Shown: positions 26,107 to 34,481 of the stretch, in pieces
Numbering within the stretch: position 1 is the stretch's first letter
Layout: every line of letters begins with the position of its first letter
DNA from: Nitrospira sp.
Lineage (GTDB): Bacteria > Nitrospirota > Thermodesulfovibrionia > Thermodesulfovibrionales > SM23-35
Direction of reading: 5' to 3'
NCBI GenBank assembly: GCA_016873615.1
Contig: VGWX01000013.1
Coordinates: 1-41,742, forward strand
Length of the DNA: 41,742 nucleotides
Position numbers and translations under genes: made by a program
Notes under the pieces: model-generated
Seen by the model: only the letters and a program-made list of their open reading frames with translations
Databases searched by the model: none
Told to the model about the DNA's origin: nothing

Positions 26107-27186
26107 GTGAAAGTTGCGATTATTGGTTTATCCAACTCAGGGAAGACAACGGTATTTAATGCCCTAACTGGGCAAGATATTGAGACCACAATTTATTCGA
26201 CAACCTCCGGGGAACCAAATATAGGTATCGTTAAAGTCCCGGACATCAGGGTTGAAAAGCTTGCTGAGATATACAAACCGAAAAAATACACGCACGCCAC
26301 GATTGAATATATCGATTATGTCGGGCTCACAAAAGGCGATCTTAAACAAAACAGGAAGGTCTTTGATCTTATAAAAGATGCTGATGCCTTAGTCCATGTT
26401 GTAAGGACATTTGAAGACGACTCAGTTATCCATTCAGGCGGGAGCATAGATCCTTTACGGGATATAGGTACAATAGAACTTGAATTGATCTTTGGCGATC
26501 TTGAGCTTATTGAGAAACGCCTCGAAAGGATGGAAGACGGCAAGAAGCGCGGAAAGAAGCCTGATGAATCAGAAAAAAAACTTTTACTGAAATGCAAAGA
26601 TTTTCTTATGAAAGAAATTCCATTAAGAGCTGTGGAATTCAACGAAGAAGAGCATAAGGCAATGAGGTCTTTTCAATTTTTATCCACTGTGCCGGAGATT
26701 GTTTTGCTGAATATCAATGAAAGGGATCTGAATACCAATCAGCCAAAAGATATTCTGTCGTCCATCTCTGCGAATTATCCGTCACTTCCTGTTTTAACAT
26801 TATGTGGAAAAATTGAGATGGAAATCTCTCAGCTGACAGACGACGAGAAAAAACCATTTCTTGATGAGCTCGGGATTGACGAACCCGCATCGAATAAACT
26901 GGTACATACCTGCTATGCAATCCTCGGCCTGATCTCATTTCTGACTCTTGGTGAAGATGAAGTACGGGCATGGACGATCAGAAAAAATACTCATGCCCTT
27001 GCTGCTGCCGGAAAAGTCCACTCTGACATTGAGAGGGGATTTATCAGGGCTGAGGTCATCTCATTTGAAGATTTCATGTCTGCCGGAAGCATGCATGCTG
27101 CAAGAGAAAAAGGTATTCTGAGGCTGGAAGGAAAAACATACAAACTGAAGGACGGGGACATAATCAATTTCAGATTCAACATCTAA
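26107..27186 (+). CDS. ychF: YchF/Obg-family GTPase
   Basis: A 359-residue P-loop protein of the YchF group. G1 is GLSNSGKTTVFNAL (about 7-20), the G3 region is IEYIDYVGLTKGD, and the NxxE element in LLNINERD replaces the guanine-specific NKxD. This is why YchF proteins prefer ATP in other bacteria (family knowledge). The C-terminal TGS-like domain has VRAWTIRKNTHALAAAGKVH and ends in DGDIINFRFNI. The start codon is GTG with AAAGGAAA about 8 nt upstream. It may act on the ribosome. It converges on the next gene with only 7 nt between the stops. Confidence 0.9.
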   Translation: MKVAIIGLSNSGKTTVFNALTGQDIETTIYSTTSGEPNIGIVKVPDIRVEKLAEIYKPKKYTHATIEYIDYVGLTKGDLKQNRKVFDLIKDADALVHVVRTFEDDSVIHSGGSIDPLRDIGTIELELIFGDLELIEKRLERMEDGKKRGKKPDESEKKLLLKCKDFLMKEIPLRAVEFNEEEHKAMRSFQFLSTVPEIVLLNINERDLNTNQPKDILSSISANYPSLPVLTLCGKIEMEISQLTDDEKKPFLDELGIDEPASNKLVHTCYAILGLISFLTLGEDEVRAWTIRKNTHALAAAGKVHSDIERGFIRAEVISFEDFMSAGSMHAAREKGILRLEGKTYKLKDGDIINFRFNI

Positions 27187-27193
27187 CTCAATA

Positions 27194-27988
27194 TTATTCT
27201 TCTTTTGCCGGTTTCTGGTTGAAGATTTTCTTCCTGTCCATTATTTCTCTGTAAATAAATGGCTTTGTGCTTTTTGGAACTTCAGGGGCAGCATATAGTT
27301 CCTTAAGGTCATTCATCTTCATATTCTTCAGAAAATGCACGACCAGCGAGAGTGATGCGTGATTGTTCCTGATGAGCGACCACTGCACATCATATCTGCA
27401 TGACCACTTTTTGTGTTTTGCGATCTGATGAACAACATGTGTTGCCGTATTTTTCATGTTGAGGACTTTGCATATGATACCCTCGGTCATGGAATAACTG
27501 TCAAGACAGATGGCGACAACCTCCTTCATGCCGTCTTCCAGGAGCTTCATTAGGATATTGCTGCTCGCCCTTTTTGCAAGTGTCATTTTGATCCCCAGAG
27601 GCATCGAAAGTATCTTTTCATTGATGATAGACTCTGCCCTCATCCTCACATTCACGGATATTTGCTGATTCCTGGCCAGGTCGGCGAGATCAAAAATCCT
27701 CAAGGTTTTCAGTAGGCTGAGCGATATGCCTTGAGGCGTCTTTTGATTTTTGCATAAAGCAAGGGCAATGCGGTAACTTTCCTTCCATCTCTTGTCAAGA
27801 GATAGCGATTCGAGTATCTCCGTGCTTATATTCCGTCTGCCTGCAAGAATCACTGCGAGGTCTTCCGTAAGATTGCTGTTGTAAATAAGATTCGCAATAA
27901 CCCTTGGGGAAGGATGATACACAAGCAGCTTCAACTCTTCATTATTGGCAGTATATGCAAGTTTAATCTCTTTTTCAAAATTCTTCAT
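27194..27988 (-). CDS. helical-repeat protein of unknown function
   Basis: A 264-residue soluble protein that I do not recognise. It is rich in Leu, Ile and Lys and made of repeating pairs of helices of about 20-30 residues (for example HPSPRVIANLIYNSNLTEDL, RNISTEILESLSLDKRW, DSYSMTEGIICKVLNM). This suggests a HEAT-like or DUF2336-like scaffold. There is no signal peptide, no catalytic motif and no metal cluster. It converges with the YchF-like gene and has about 105 nt to the divergent Fe-S/VTT gene. A protein-protein interaction role is only a guess from the fold. Confidence 0.6.
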   Translation of the reverse strand: MKNFEKEIKLAYTANNEELKLLVYHPSPRVIANLIYNSNLTEDLAVILAGRRNISTEILESLSLDKRWKESYRIALALCKNQKTPQGISLSLLKTLRIFDLADLARNQQISVNVRMRAESIINEKILSMPLGIKMTLAKRASSNILMKLLEDGMKEVVAICLDSYSMTEGIICKVLNMKNTATHVVHQIAKHKKWSCRYDVQWSLIRNNHASLSLVVHFLKNMKMNDLKELYAAPEVPKSTKPFIYREIMDRKKIFNQKPAKEE

Positions 27989-28093
27989 GTTCTATTTTAC
28001 TCAAAGTGAAAATATAGATGCTTTCTATATCTCTCCTGATAAGTATAGATATTTAATATTAGATTTATAGGTTTTATTTGTATAAATTAAAAT

Positions 28094-29932
28094 ATGATTA
28101 CGGAAATATCTTCTTTAGCACATTCTGGCATTTCATCTCTTCAGCGGGAAATAAATCTCATCTCTGAAAAGTGCATCAACTGCAAGCTTTGTCAGAAGGA
28201 ATGCGAATTTCTCAGAAGATACGGAAAGCCCAAAGAAATCGCTGACTCTTATGATCCTGCTGATACCAGACATCAGGGAATGCCATTTGAATGCAGTCTC
28301 TGCCGGCTCTGTGCCGCTGTCTGCCCGGTCAAGATAAATCCTGCAGATATGTTTTTTGAAATGAGAAAAGAGACGGTTCTTCGTGGAAACGGAAACTACG
28401 CCGAACATGATGGAATTCTTGGGTATGAGAAACGTGGAACTTCACAAAAATATACCTTTTACAGCATACCTGAAGGATGCGATGCGATATTCTTCCCCGG
28501 CTGTACTTTACCCGGGACAAGGCCTGACAAAGTACTAAAGCTTTTTGAACATATGAAAAGAACTCTTCCCACACTCGGGATTGTCCTTGACTGCTGTACA
28601 AAACCTTCACATGACCTTGGCAGGGAAAATCACTTTCACGTAATGTTCCAGGAGATGAAAAATTATCTTTTCGAGCATGGTGTTCGGAAGGTCATTGTTG
28701 CCTGCCCTAATTGTTATAAAGTCTTCAGGAAATATGGCGATGAACTCTCTGCCAGTACCGTTTATGAGTTTATGGCGCAGCACGGCGGGCCTGATACAGC
28801 AAGCATTAATGGAGCTGTCAGTATTCATGACCCATGTGCCCTCAGGTTTGAAGAACCTGTTCATTCTGCAGTAAGAGCTCTGGCTTTCAGGAAAGGATTG
28901 TCGATTGAAGAAACACCCCATAGCAGAGACAAGACACTCTGCTGTGGCGAAGGCGGAGCTGTCGGATGTCTATCGCCTGATCTGGCAAAAAACTGGGGTC
29001 TTCTCAGAAAGAAGGAGACAAATGGAAACAGGATTATTACCTATTGTGCCGGCTGTGCAAATTTTTTAAGTTCATTAGCTCCAACCAGCCATATCCTCGA
29101 TCTCTTGTTTGAGCCGGAAAAAACTATGGCTGGAAAAGTTAAGGTTTCCAAAGCTCCATTCACTTATCTGAACCGTTTAAAACTGAAAAAACAACTGAAG
29201 AATATGTCCAACGGTGCATTGACCCGTGAAAGAACATTTACCGGAGGAAAAGAGAATAATAAAGGAGGCATGCTAAAGCGTATTCTTTTCCTTTCGATTA
29301 TCATTGCAGCTATCTTTGCCATACGCATTACCGGTGCAACCCGTTATTTGGAAGAAGATACACTCAGAGCGCTAATACAGGGTTACGGTGCATTAGCCCC
29401 ATTGATTTATATGATGGTGTATACCGTAGCGCCTTCCCTGTTTTTGCCCGGCCTTCCCATCACCATTGCAGGAGGTATACTGTTTGGACCATTCTGGGGT
29501 GTTGTATATACCATAACAAGTGCAACAATTGGAGCCTGTGTGGCATTTCTTATATCACGCTATGTTGCAAGGGACTGGATAGCTGGGAAATTGAAAAGTC
29601 CCAAATGGCGGAGGCTCGATCAGGGAGTGGAACAGCATGGCTGGAAAATTGTTGCATTTACCCGATTAATCCCGCTGTTCCCTTTTAATCTCCTGAATTA
29701 CGCCTTTGGTCTTACAAAGATTAATTTCCTGCACTATGCGATAACAACTTTTATCTGTATGCTACCGGCCTGTATTGCTTTTATTGTTTTTTCAAGCTCC
29801 CTGCTCGATTTGATTAAAGGGAGAGTCTCACCGGAATTTTTAGTTGGTTTATTGTTAATTATTATCGTTTCGTTGATACCCCTGTTCTACAACCGCTATA
29901 AATCGAAAAAAGGAATAAATGATCCTTTATAA
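28094..29932 (+). CDS. CCG iron-sulfur protein fused to VTT membrane domain
   Basis: A 612-residue fusion. Residues 1-385 form an Hdr/glycolate-oxidase-like protein: CINCKLCQKEC and CSLCRLCAAVCP for two [4Fe-4S] clusters, then two CCG-type motifs (FFPGCTLPG ... DCCTKPSH ... CPNCYKVF; HDPCALR ... LCCGEGGAVG ... CAGCANFL). From about 394 a SNARE-associated/TVP38 (VTT) membrane domain follows, with SLFLPGLPITIAGGILFGPFWG, FTRLIPLFPFNLLNYAFGL and several membrane helices. Soluble redox sites would thus be tethered to the cytoplasmic membrane. The substrate is unknown. A TATAAA lies 7 nt before the ATG and no Shine-Dalgarno is seen. The downstream exported protein gene follows 18 nt later. Confidence 0.85.
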   Translation: MITEISSLAHSGISSLQREINLISEKCINCKLCQKECEFLRRYGKPKEIADSYDPADTRHQGMPFECSLCRLCAAVCPVKINPADMFFEMRKETVLRGNGNYAEHDGILGYEKRGTSQKYTFYSIPEGCDAIFFPGCTLPGTRPDKVLKLFEHMKRTLPTLGIVLDCCTKPSHDLGRENHFHVMFQEMKNYLFEHGVRKVIVACPNCYKVFRKYGDELSASTVYEFMAQHGGPDTASINGAVSIHDPCALRFEEPVHSAVRALAFRKGLSIEETPHSRDKTLCCGEGGAVGCLSPDLAKNWGLLRKKETNGNRIITYCAGCANFLSSLAPTSHILDLLFEPEKTMAGKVKVSKAPFTYLNRLKLKKQLKNMSNGALTRERTFTGGKENNKGGMLKRILFLSIIIAAIFAIRITGATRYLEEDTLRALIQGYGALAPLIYMMVYTVAPSLFLPGLPITIAGGILFGPFWGVVYTITSATIGACVAFLISRYVARDWIAGKLKSPKWRRLDQGVEQHGWKIVAFTRLIPLFPFNLLNYAFGLTKINFLHYAITTFICMLPACIAFIVFSSSLLDLIKGRVSPEFLVGLLLIIIVSLIPLFYNRYKSKKGINDPL

Positions 29933-29950
29933 CAAAATCAAGGAGGAAAC

Positions 29951-30688
29951 ATGTTCAGTCAGAAGTTGAGCAAAAGTAAATTTGCAAAGGGAGCAATTAC
30001 CGGTATCTGTATCTTGGGTCTTTTTTTAGTAAACGGATTAAATGTATTCGCCGTTGACAAAGAAAAAGGCAAAGTTACAACCACGCAAAAAACATCATCA
30101 GTTGAATCACAGAATTTACCAAATAAGGAAAATCCTCTCTTGATAGATGAAAAAGGGAAAAGGGTTCTAATTTACACAGAAGTGCATGAGATGAATGTTC
30201 ATCAATCTAATGTGCACTGGGGGATAGTGTTCAAGGACGGCAAATTTCAGGACAGGGCAATTCTAAGGGCTTATTCCAATCATCTTGCATTTCACGATGC
30301 CCTTCTTAAAATCGGCGCAAAACCCGGCAACAATCTCACGAAGGATACCGTGGGGAAACACGTTGAAGGAGATACCCTTGACATAAAAGCTACATGGCCC
30401 GGACTCGGGAAAGAGCTCTCCCTGAACGATATCTTTGTTGACGAGAAAGGAAAACCTTTTACCATTAAATTCGGAGGCAACAGGAAGGCATCGGAGGAAA
30501 AGAACACCGGATGCATCACCTGCCTCGAAAGCTGCTGGATATCCATTTCAAGCAATGCGAATTATCCGCAGACAGGATCGATAAAGAGGTTCCTCAGTCC
30601 GAATTCGCATTTCAAGGGAAATGCAAATGTCCTTCCGGAAGACGGGAAACCGGTTATGCTCATTTACAAGGTAGCAAGCGCAAAATAA
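29951..30688 (+). CDS. exported YdjY-domain protein
   Basis: A 245-residue protein with a basic start and a hydrophobic segment (about 13-34) ending VFA, consistent with a Sec signal peptide, then a Lys/Thr-rich linker to about residue 60. The main domain matches the YdjY type: HWGIVFKDGKFQDRAILRAY, HLAFHDALLKIGAKPGNNL and a late CITCLESCW. Cysteines in CxxCxxxC spacing could bind a metal or cluster outside the membrane. A strong AAGGAGG lies before the ATG. It is 18 nt behind the Fe-S/VTT fusion, suggesting one operon and a shared extracytoplasmic redox job, which is inference. Confidence 0.75.
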   Translation: MFSQKLSKSKFAKGAITGICILGLFLVNGLNVFAVDKEKGKVTTTQKTSSVESQNLPNKENPLLIDEKGKRVLIYTEVHEMNVHQSNVHWGIVFKDGKFQDRAILRAYSNHLAFHDALLKIGAKPGNNLTKDTVGKHVEGDTLDIKATWPGLGKELSLNDIFVDEKGKPFTIKFGGNRKASEEKNTGCITCLESCWISISSNANYPQTGSIKRFLSPNSHFKGNANVLPEDGKPVMLIYKVASAK

Positions 30689-30890
30689 TCCAAGACTTCC
30701 TAAGACGGCTTGGAGCCTGTGTTGTAATTGTAGTCGCAGGCGATCCGCCGAGGCGGAAAGTTTGCGGCTAAAATATTCTGAACCTATAAAGAAGCCCGGG
30801 GATAAAGGCTTTCCATCGGATTTTGCCGACGAATTACCAAAAATATAGAAAGCATACTCATTTTTTTATAATCTTTTTTTGTAACAAACC
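30689..30890. other. intergenic region without a gene
   Basis: About 200 nt after the YdjY-like gene with no protein signal. A compact palindrome CCGCC-ga-GGCGG lies at about 30743-30754 and may help end the upstream transcript. The segment ACGAATTACCAAAAATATAG near 30830-30849 recurs in slightly altered form (ACGAATTACCCAAAAAATAT) near 31109-31128, so the small-ORF unit is bracketed by imperfect direct repeats. Confidence 0.5.
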
Positions 30891-30918
30891 TTGACAATCT
30901 CTAAAAATATGATACATT
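30891..30918 (+). promoter_or_regulatory. sigma-70-type promoter for the 33-codon ORF
   Basis: A perfect -35 TTGACA (30891-30896) and a -10 TACATT (30913-30918) are separated by 16 bases. The predicted start is near 30925, giving a leader of about 47 nt to the small ORF at 30972. A strong GGAGG precedes that ORF. The surrounding DNA is AT-rich. Confidence 0.6.
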
Positions 30919-30971
30919 GAGATTATAGGTAATAGCTATGGACTTTCGTATATTAAAGGAGGTGAAAAAAC

Positions 30972-31073
30972 ATGAAAACCATAAGCAAAAAAACGCTTGA
31001 GAGAGAGGCTTCTTTTTGGACCAGTCTAAAAAAGGTTATGAAGGAAATTCCCGGCAAGGCATGCCACAAATGA
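30972..31073 (+). CDS. 33-residue small protein, unknown
   Basis: A short ORF with a very good translation signal (AAAGGAGG about 7 nt before the ATG), a promoter just upstream and a strong terminator about 50 nt after the stop. The peptide is basic, starts MKTISKKTLEREASFW, and ends IPGKACHK with a single Cys three residues from the end. It is not hydrophobic and has no signal sequence. It lies two genes upstream of a radical SAM/methyltransferase fusion, so a modified-peptide precursor is imaginable but unproven. It could also be a leader peptide for a small RNA of about 240 nt. I recognise no family. Confidence 0.45.
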   Translation: MKTISKKTLEREASFWTSLKKVMKEIPGKACHK

Positions 31074-31120
31074 AAGGCCTGAAAAAGCTAAAGTTGCTGG
31101 TCAGGCAACGAATTACCCAA

Positions 31121-31167
31121 AAAATATGGCAGACAATATATGAAAAACATGTGTTCTGCCATATTTT
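31121..31167 (+). terminator. strong intrinsic terminator of the small-ORF unit
   Basis: A 13-bp perfect stem, AAAATATGGCAGA (31121-31133) and TCTGCCATATTTT (31155-31167), with a 21-nt loop, runs directly into a T-run on the plus strand. The A-rich left flank would also allow termination in the other direction. It isolates the 30891-31167 unit as an independent transcript. Confidence 0.8.
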
Positions 31168-31352
31168 TATTCAGGGTATTAACTCTCAACGAACCTGAAT
31201 TGCCCCTTTTGGTTCATTTATAACTTCTCCGAATCTCATCGTTTGCTTGATAGATATTTTCTATAAATAAGGTATGTTCAATAACTTATAACTATTTGTT
31301 TTATCTATTTAATTCATAAAGAATATTACTGAGAGAAAAACAGAAGGTCGTT

Positions 31353-31544
31353 ATGACAATATACGCAATTATAACGTTTCATAGCACTCATTTTGCTTTA
31401 AAAGCTAAAAAGGTTTTGGAAAAAAGTGGAAAACCATTACTGATTATGGTTAGTACTGCAGAGTCACGGTATAATGTCATGAGATTTAGATTTATTGCAT
31501 ATTCTGGAACAGAAATCGATAATGGAAAAATTATTAAACATTGA
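31353..31544 (+). CDS. DUF3343-like (putative Se/S carrier) protein
   Basis: A 63-residue protein beginning MTIYAIITFHSTHFALKAKK, close in pattern to the DUF3343 start (YxxTFxSTHxALxAEKxL). The second half, LIMVSTAESRYNVMRFRF, aligns in length with the family segment LIPVPRELSSSCGLALRF, but the SSCG cysteine is replaced. DUF3343 is described in Pfam as a putative selenium/sulfur carrier. An AAGG lies before the ATG. It ends 69 nt before the better ArsS start, in the same direction. Loss of the Cys means carrier chemistry is doubtful here. Confidence 0.55.
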   Translation: MTIYAIITFHSTHFALKAKKVLEKSGKPLLIMVSTAESRYNVMRFRFIAYSGTEIDNGKIIKH

Positions 31545-31613
31545 GACGATATGTTTGACAATCAAAAGAATGTTCTTGATAATACAGCAGAAACCATGAA
31601 AATAGGAGGAACA

Positions 31614-33605
31614 ATGACTGTTATATGGGCAAATGATAAAATCAGCAAGACAGAAATTCAGACCATCCAAATCAATCTTGGGAACAAGTGCAATCAGAGC
31701 TGTTGCCATTGCCATATAGTCGCTTCACCAAATGGTAAAAAGAATATGGAAGAATCTGTAGCACGAAAAATTCTCTCAAAGCTCTTGGATATCAATACCG
31801 GGGTTATAGAGTTTACAGGAGGAGCGCCGGAACTTAACCCGAATCTTGAGCTGTTTCTCTCCGAACTTGGAAGGCACGGCAGGCAAACAATGGTGAGAAC
31901 GAATCTGACTGTACTTGATATTCCTGAATATTCTTTTTACATTGATTTATACAGGCGTTACAATGTGAAGATCATAGCTTCCCTTCCAAGCTGCTTTCAA
32001 GATATCACGGACCAACAGAGAGGCAAAGGGGTTTTCAATAAAAGTACAAAGGTCCTTCAGACACTGACCTCGATCGGATATGGATCCGGCGATTTGAGCA
32101 TAGACCTCGTCTACAATCCCGACGGAATGTATCTGCCCCCTTCCGAGAAGGAATTAGAAAGGGATTACAGAAAGCTCCTGAAGGAGATGTACGGTATTAC
32201 CTTCAACAGGCTCGTAACCATTACAAATACCCCTATAGGCGGTTTCAGGAGATACCTCCTGACCCAGAACAAATACGATGATTATATGAAAATGCTCGTG
32301 AATAATTTCAATCCCGAGACTTTGAATAGCATCATGTGCAGACGACTGCTCTCCATAGATTATAAGGGTTATGTATATGACTGCGACTTTAACCTTGCCC
32401 TCGGAATAAGGGTTAAGGGCTATGAAAACAAAAGATTTTGGGAGATAGACTTTGATAAATTCAATCCCGAGATAACCTGCGGCGAGCACTGCTATGCCTG
32501 TACCGTGAACCAGGGAAGCAGTTGCCACGGGGCATTGATAAAAGAGGATATGGAATTTGACGTGAAAGGGACAGTGAAGCACTATTATGGTTCCGAGTTA
32601 AAAAGCACATCGGATCTGAAGACTAACGCATGCTGCACGCCGGATTCACTTCCCTCTCATATCAAAGAAGTAATGCCATATATAGCTGAAGAAATCAAAC
32701 AGCGATACTATGGCTGCGGTTCTCCTGTCCCGCTCGTACTCAGTGGTCTGAAGGTACTTGATATAGGATGCGGAACCGGAAGGGACTGCTATATTTTTTC
32801 AAAGATGGTGAGAGAAGAAGGTTTTGTCTCTGGGATTGATATGACCGAGAACCAGATTGAAGTTGCCAAGAAGTATCAGAATGAACAGGCTGCGAGATTT
32901 GGTTACACAAAGCCGAACACGGAGTTCATTCATGACTATATCGAAAACCTTGAAAAGCATTTTCCTGTGAACTCCCTTGACCTGATCGTATCAAATTGTG
33001 TAGTAAACCTCATTGAGAACAAAGACAACCTCATGCATCAGGTTTTCAGGATTCTGAAAGACGGTGGAGAGTTCTATTTTTCGGATATCTATGCCGACAG
33101 GAGAGCGCCGGATCATATCAGAAAGAACCCTGTTCTCTACGGTGAATGTCTGGGAGGGGCTCTTTACTGGAAGGATTTCGAGAGGATCGCGAGGAGGGCA
33201 GGGTTTACCGATCCACGGGTAGTCTCAAAAAGAGTCGTCGATATATCGAATGAAGAGATAATAAAACTTATAGGGAATATCTCTTTCTATTCCATAACCT
33301 ACAGGCTATGGAAAATCGAGGGGCTTGAAGATGCCTGTGAAGATTACGGTCATGTCGCTATATACAGAGGAGGGATTCCGGAATCACCCTTTAAGTTGCC
33401 CCTCGACGGTGACCACGTCTTTGAAAAAGATAAGCCGGAAAGAGTCTGCGGCAATACAGCGCTCATGCTTTCTGAGACCAGGTTTTCTTCTTACACCGAG
33501 GTTATCGGAAGCTTCACACAGCACTTCGGGCTGTTCGGGAGTTGTGGTACACCAAAAAGTCAGGAGCAAAGTCAGGAGAATCAGGGAGGTTGCTCGTGTC
33601 GCTAA
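31614..33605 (+). CDS. arsS: ArsS-ArsM fusion: radical SAM plus arsenite methyltransferase
   Basis: A 663-residue bifunctional protein. The ATG at 31614 has AGGAGG five bases upstream and is preferred over an in-frame ATG at 31551 with no ribosome site. Residues 1-330 are the ArsS radical SAM enzyme: CNQSCCHC (CX3CX2C, 26-33), EFTGGAPELNP, RRLLSIDYKGYVYDCDFN and a Cys-rich CGEHCYACTVNQGSSC. Residues about 335-663 are ArsM: NACCTPDS, YYGCGSP, the SAM site VLDIGCGTGRDCY (about 379), SNCVVNL, YGECLGGALYW and a CysCys-type tail. Conserved ArsM cysteines are present. ArsM methylates As(III) and ArsS adds the 5'-deoxyadenosyl group in arsenosugar synthesis. Confidence 0.93.
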   Translation: MTVIWANDKISKTEIQTIQINLGNKCNQSCCHCHIVASPNGKKNMEESVARKILSKLLDINTGVIEFTGGAPELNPNLELFLSELGRHGRQTMVRTNLTVLDIPEYSFYIDLYRRYNVKIIASLPSCFQDITDQQRGKGVFNKSTKVLQTLTSIGYGSGDLSIDLVYNPDGMYLPPSEKELERDYRKLLKEMYGITFNRLVTITNTPIGGFRRYLLTQNKYDDYMKMLVNNFNPETLNSIMCRRLLSIDYKGYVYDCDFNLALGIRVKGYENKRFWEIDFDKFNPEITCGEHCYACTVNQGSSCHGALIKEDMEFDVKGTVKHYYGSELKSTSDLKTNACCTPDSLPSHIKEVMPYIAEEIKQRYYGCGSPVPLVLSGLKVLDIGCGTGRDCYIFSKMVREEGFVSGIDMTENQIEVAKKYQNEQAARFGYTKPNTEFIHDYIENLEKHFPVNSLDLIVSNCVVNLIENKDNLMHQVFRILKDGGEFYFSDIYADRRAPDHIRKNPVLYGECLGGALYWKDFERIARRAGFTDPRVVSKRVVDISNEEIIKLIGNISFYSITYRLWKIEGLEDACEDYGHVAIYRGGIPESPFKLPLDGDHVFEKDKPERVCGNTALMLSETRFSSYTEVIGSFTQHFGLFGSCGTPKSQEQSQENQGGCSCR

Positions 33606-33654
33606 GAGAAGGGTGCTATGACAGAATAATGATTACCGCATATCAAGGAAAACG

Positions 33655-34476
33655 TTGAACTATATGAGGGAATTTGCAGGAGAAACAATCGGCACTTTTC
33701 TCTTGGTCTTTTTCGGGTGTGGTTCTGTTGCTGTAACGGTATTGTTTTCCGCTCATGTTGGTCTTTTTCAAGTTGCTGCTGTATGGGGGATCGGGGTAAC
33801 ACTCGCGATTTATGCTACGCGACATCTTTCCTGTGCTCATCTGAATCCTGCTGTGAGCATAGCCATGGTTGTGGGAGGACGCATGTCTATCAGAAAGCTT
33901 CCTGTCTATCTTGGGGCACAATTTTTCGGGGCTTTTGTAGCAGCAATAGTTCTCTATGCCCTGTTTTCAAGCTCCATAGCTCAATATGAAACGATCCACA
34001 ATATTGTTCGGGGCATGACAGGGTCTCACAAGACCGCCATGATATTTGGCGAATTCTATCCAAACCCGGGAGCGGGTATCTCGGCATCTGTTTCTACTAT
34101 TAACGCTTTCTTTGCTGAAGCAGTGGGGACCTTTGTTCTCATTTCTCTGATTTTTTCTCTAACCGAAGGGTGCAACGTCGGCAGACCTGACGATTCTCTG
34201 ACGCCGCTCTTTATTGGACTGACCGTAACGGTAATCATATCCATCATTGCGCCTTTAACCCAGGCAGGTCTGAATCCGGCAAGAGACCTTTCGCCGCGGC
34301 TTTTTGCATATTTGGCAGGTTGGGGAAATGCAGCTTTTCCCGACAGTCATTATGGTTTGCTTACTGTATATGTATTTGGTCCAATCTCTGGCGGGATTCT
34401 ATCATCATTGGTGTTCACGAAACTTATCAAGCCCCTTATGAATACTAAAGAAAAATCTAATTGTGACTGCCGTTGA
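33655..34476 (+). CDS. aquaglyceroporin (MIP family)
   Basis: A 273-residue channel with six membrane helices and both half-helix motifs: LNPAVS (about 63) and LNPARDLSP (about 207). The Asp after the second NPAR and the following LFAYLAGWG match the glycerol-facilitator subgroup (GlpF, AqpS) rather than pure water channels. Such channels pass As(OH)3 and methylated arsenicals. Its position 49 nt behind the ArsS-ArsM fusion supports arsenic or organoarsenical transport. The start is TTG at 33655 with AAGGA five nt upstream; an ATG three codons later is an alternative. A Cys-rich C-terminal end (SNCDCR) is present. Confidence 0.88.
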   Translation: MNYMREFAGETIGTFLLVFFGCGSVAVTVLFSAHVGLFQVAAVWGIGVTLAIYATRHLSCAHLNPAVSIAMVVGGRMSIRKLPVYLGAQFFGAFVAAIVLYALFSSSIAQYETIHNIVRGMTGSHKTAMIFGEFYPNPGAGISASVSTINAFFAEAVGTFVLISLIFSLTEGCNVGRPDDSLTPLFIGLTVTVIISIIAPLTQAGLNPARDLSPRLFAYLAGWGNAAFPDSHYGLLTVYVFGPISGGILSSLVFTKLIKPLMNTKEKSNCDCR

Positions 34477-34481
34477 TATAT

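Noticed and set aside
31353-31544. Frameshift inside the DUF3343-like gene
   Set aside because: The second half aligns without gap to the family segment in the same frame, so loss of the Cys by substitution is simpler than a frameshift.
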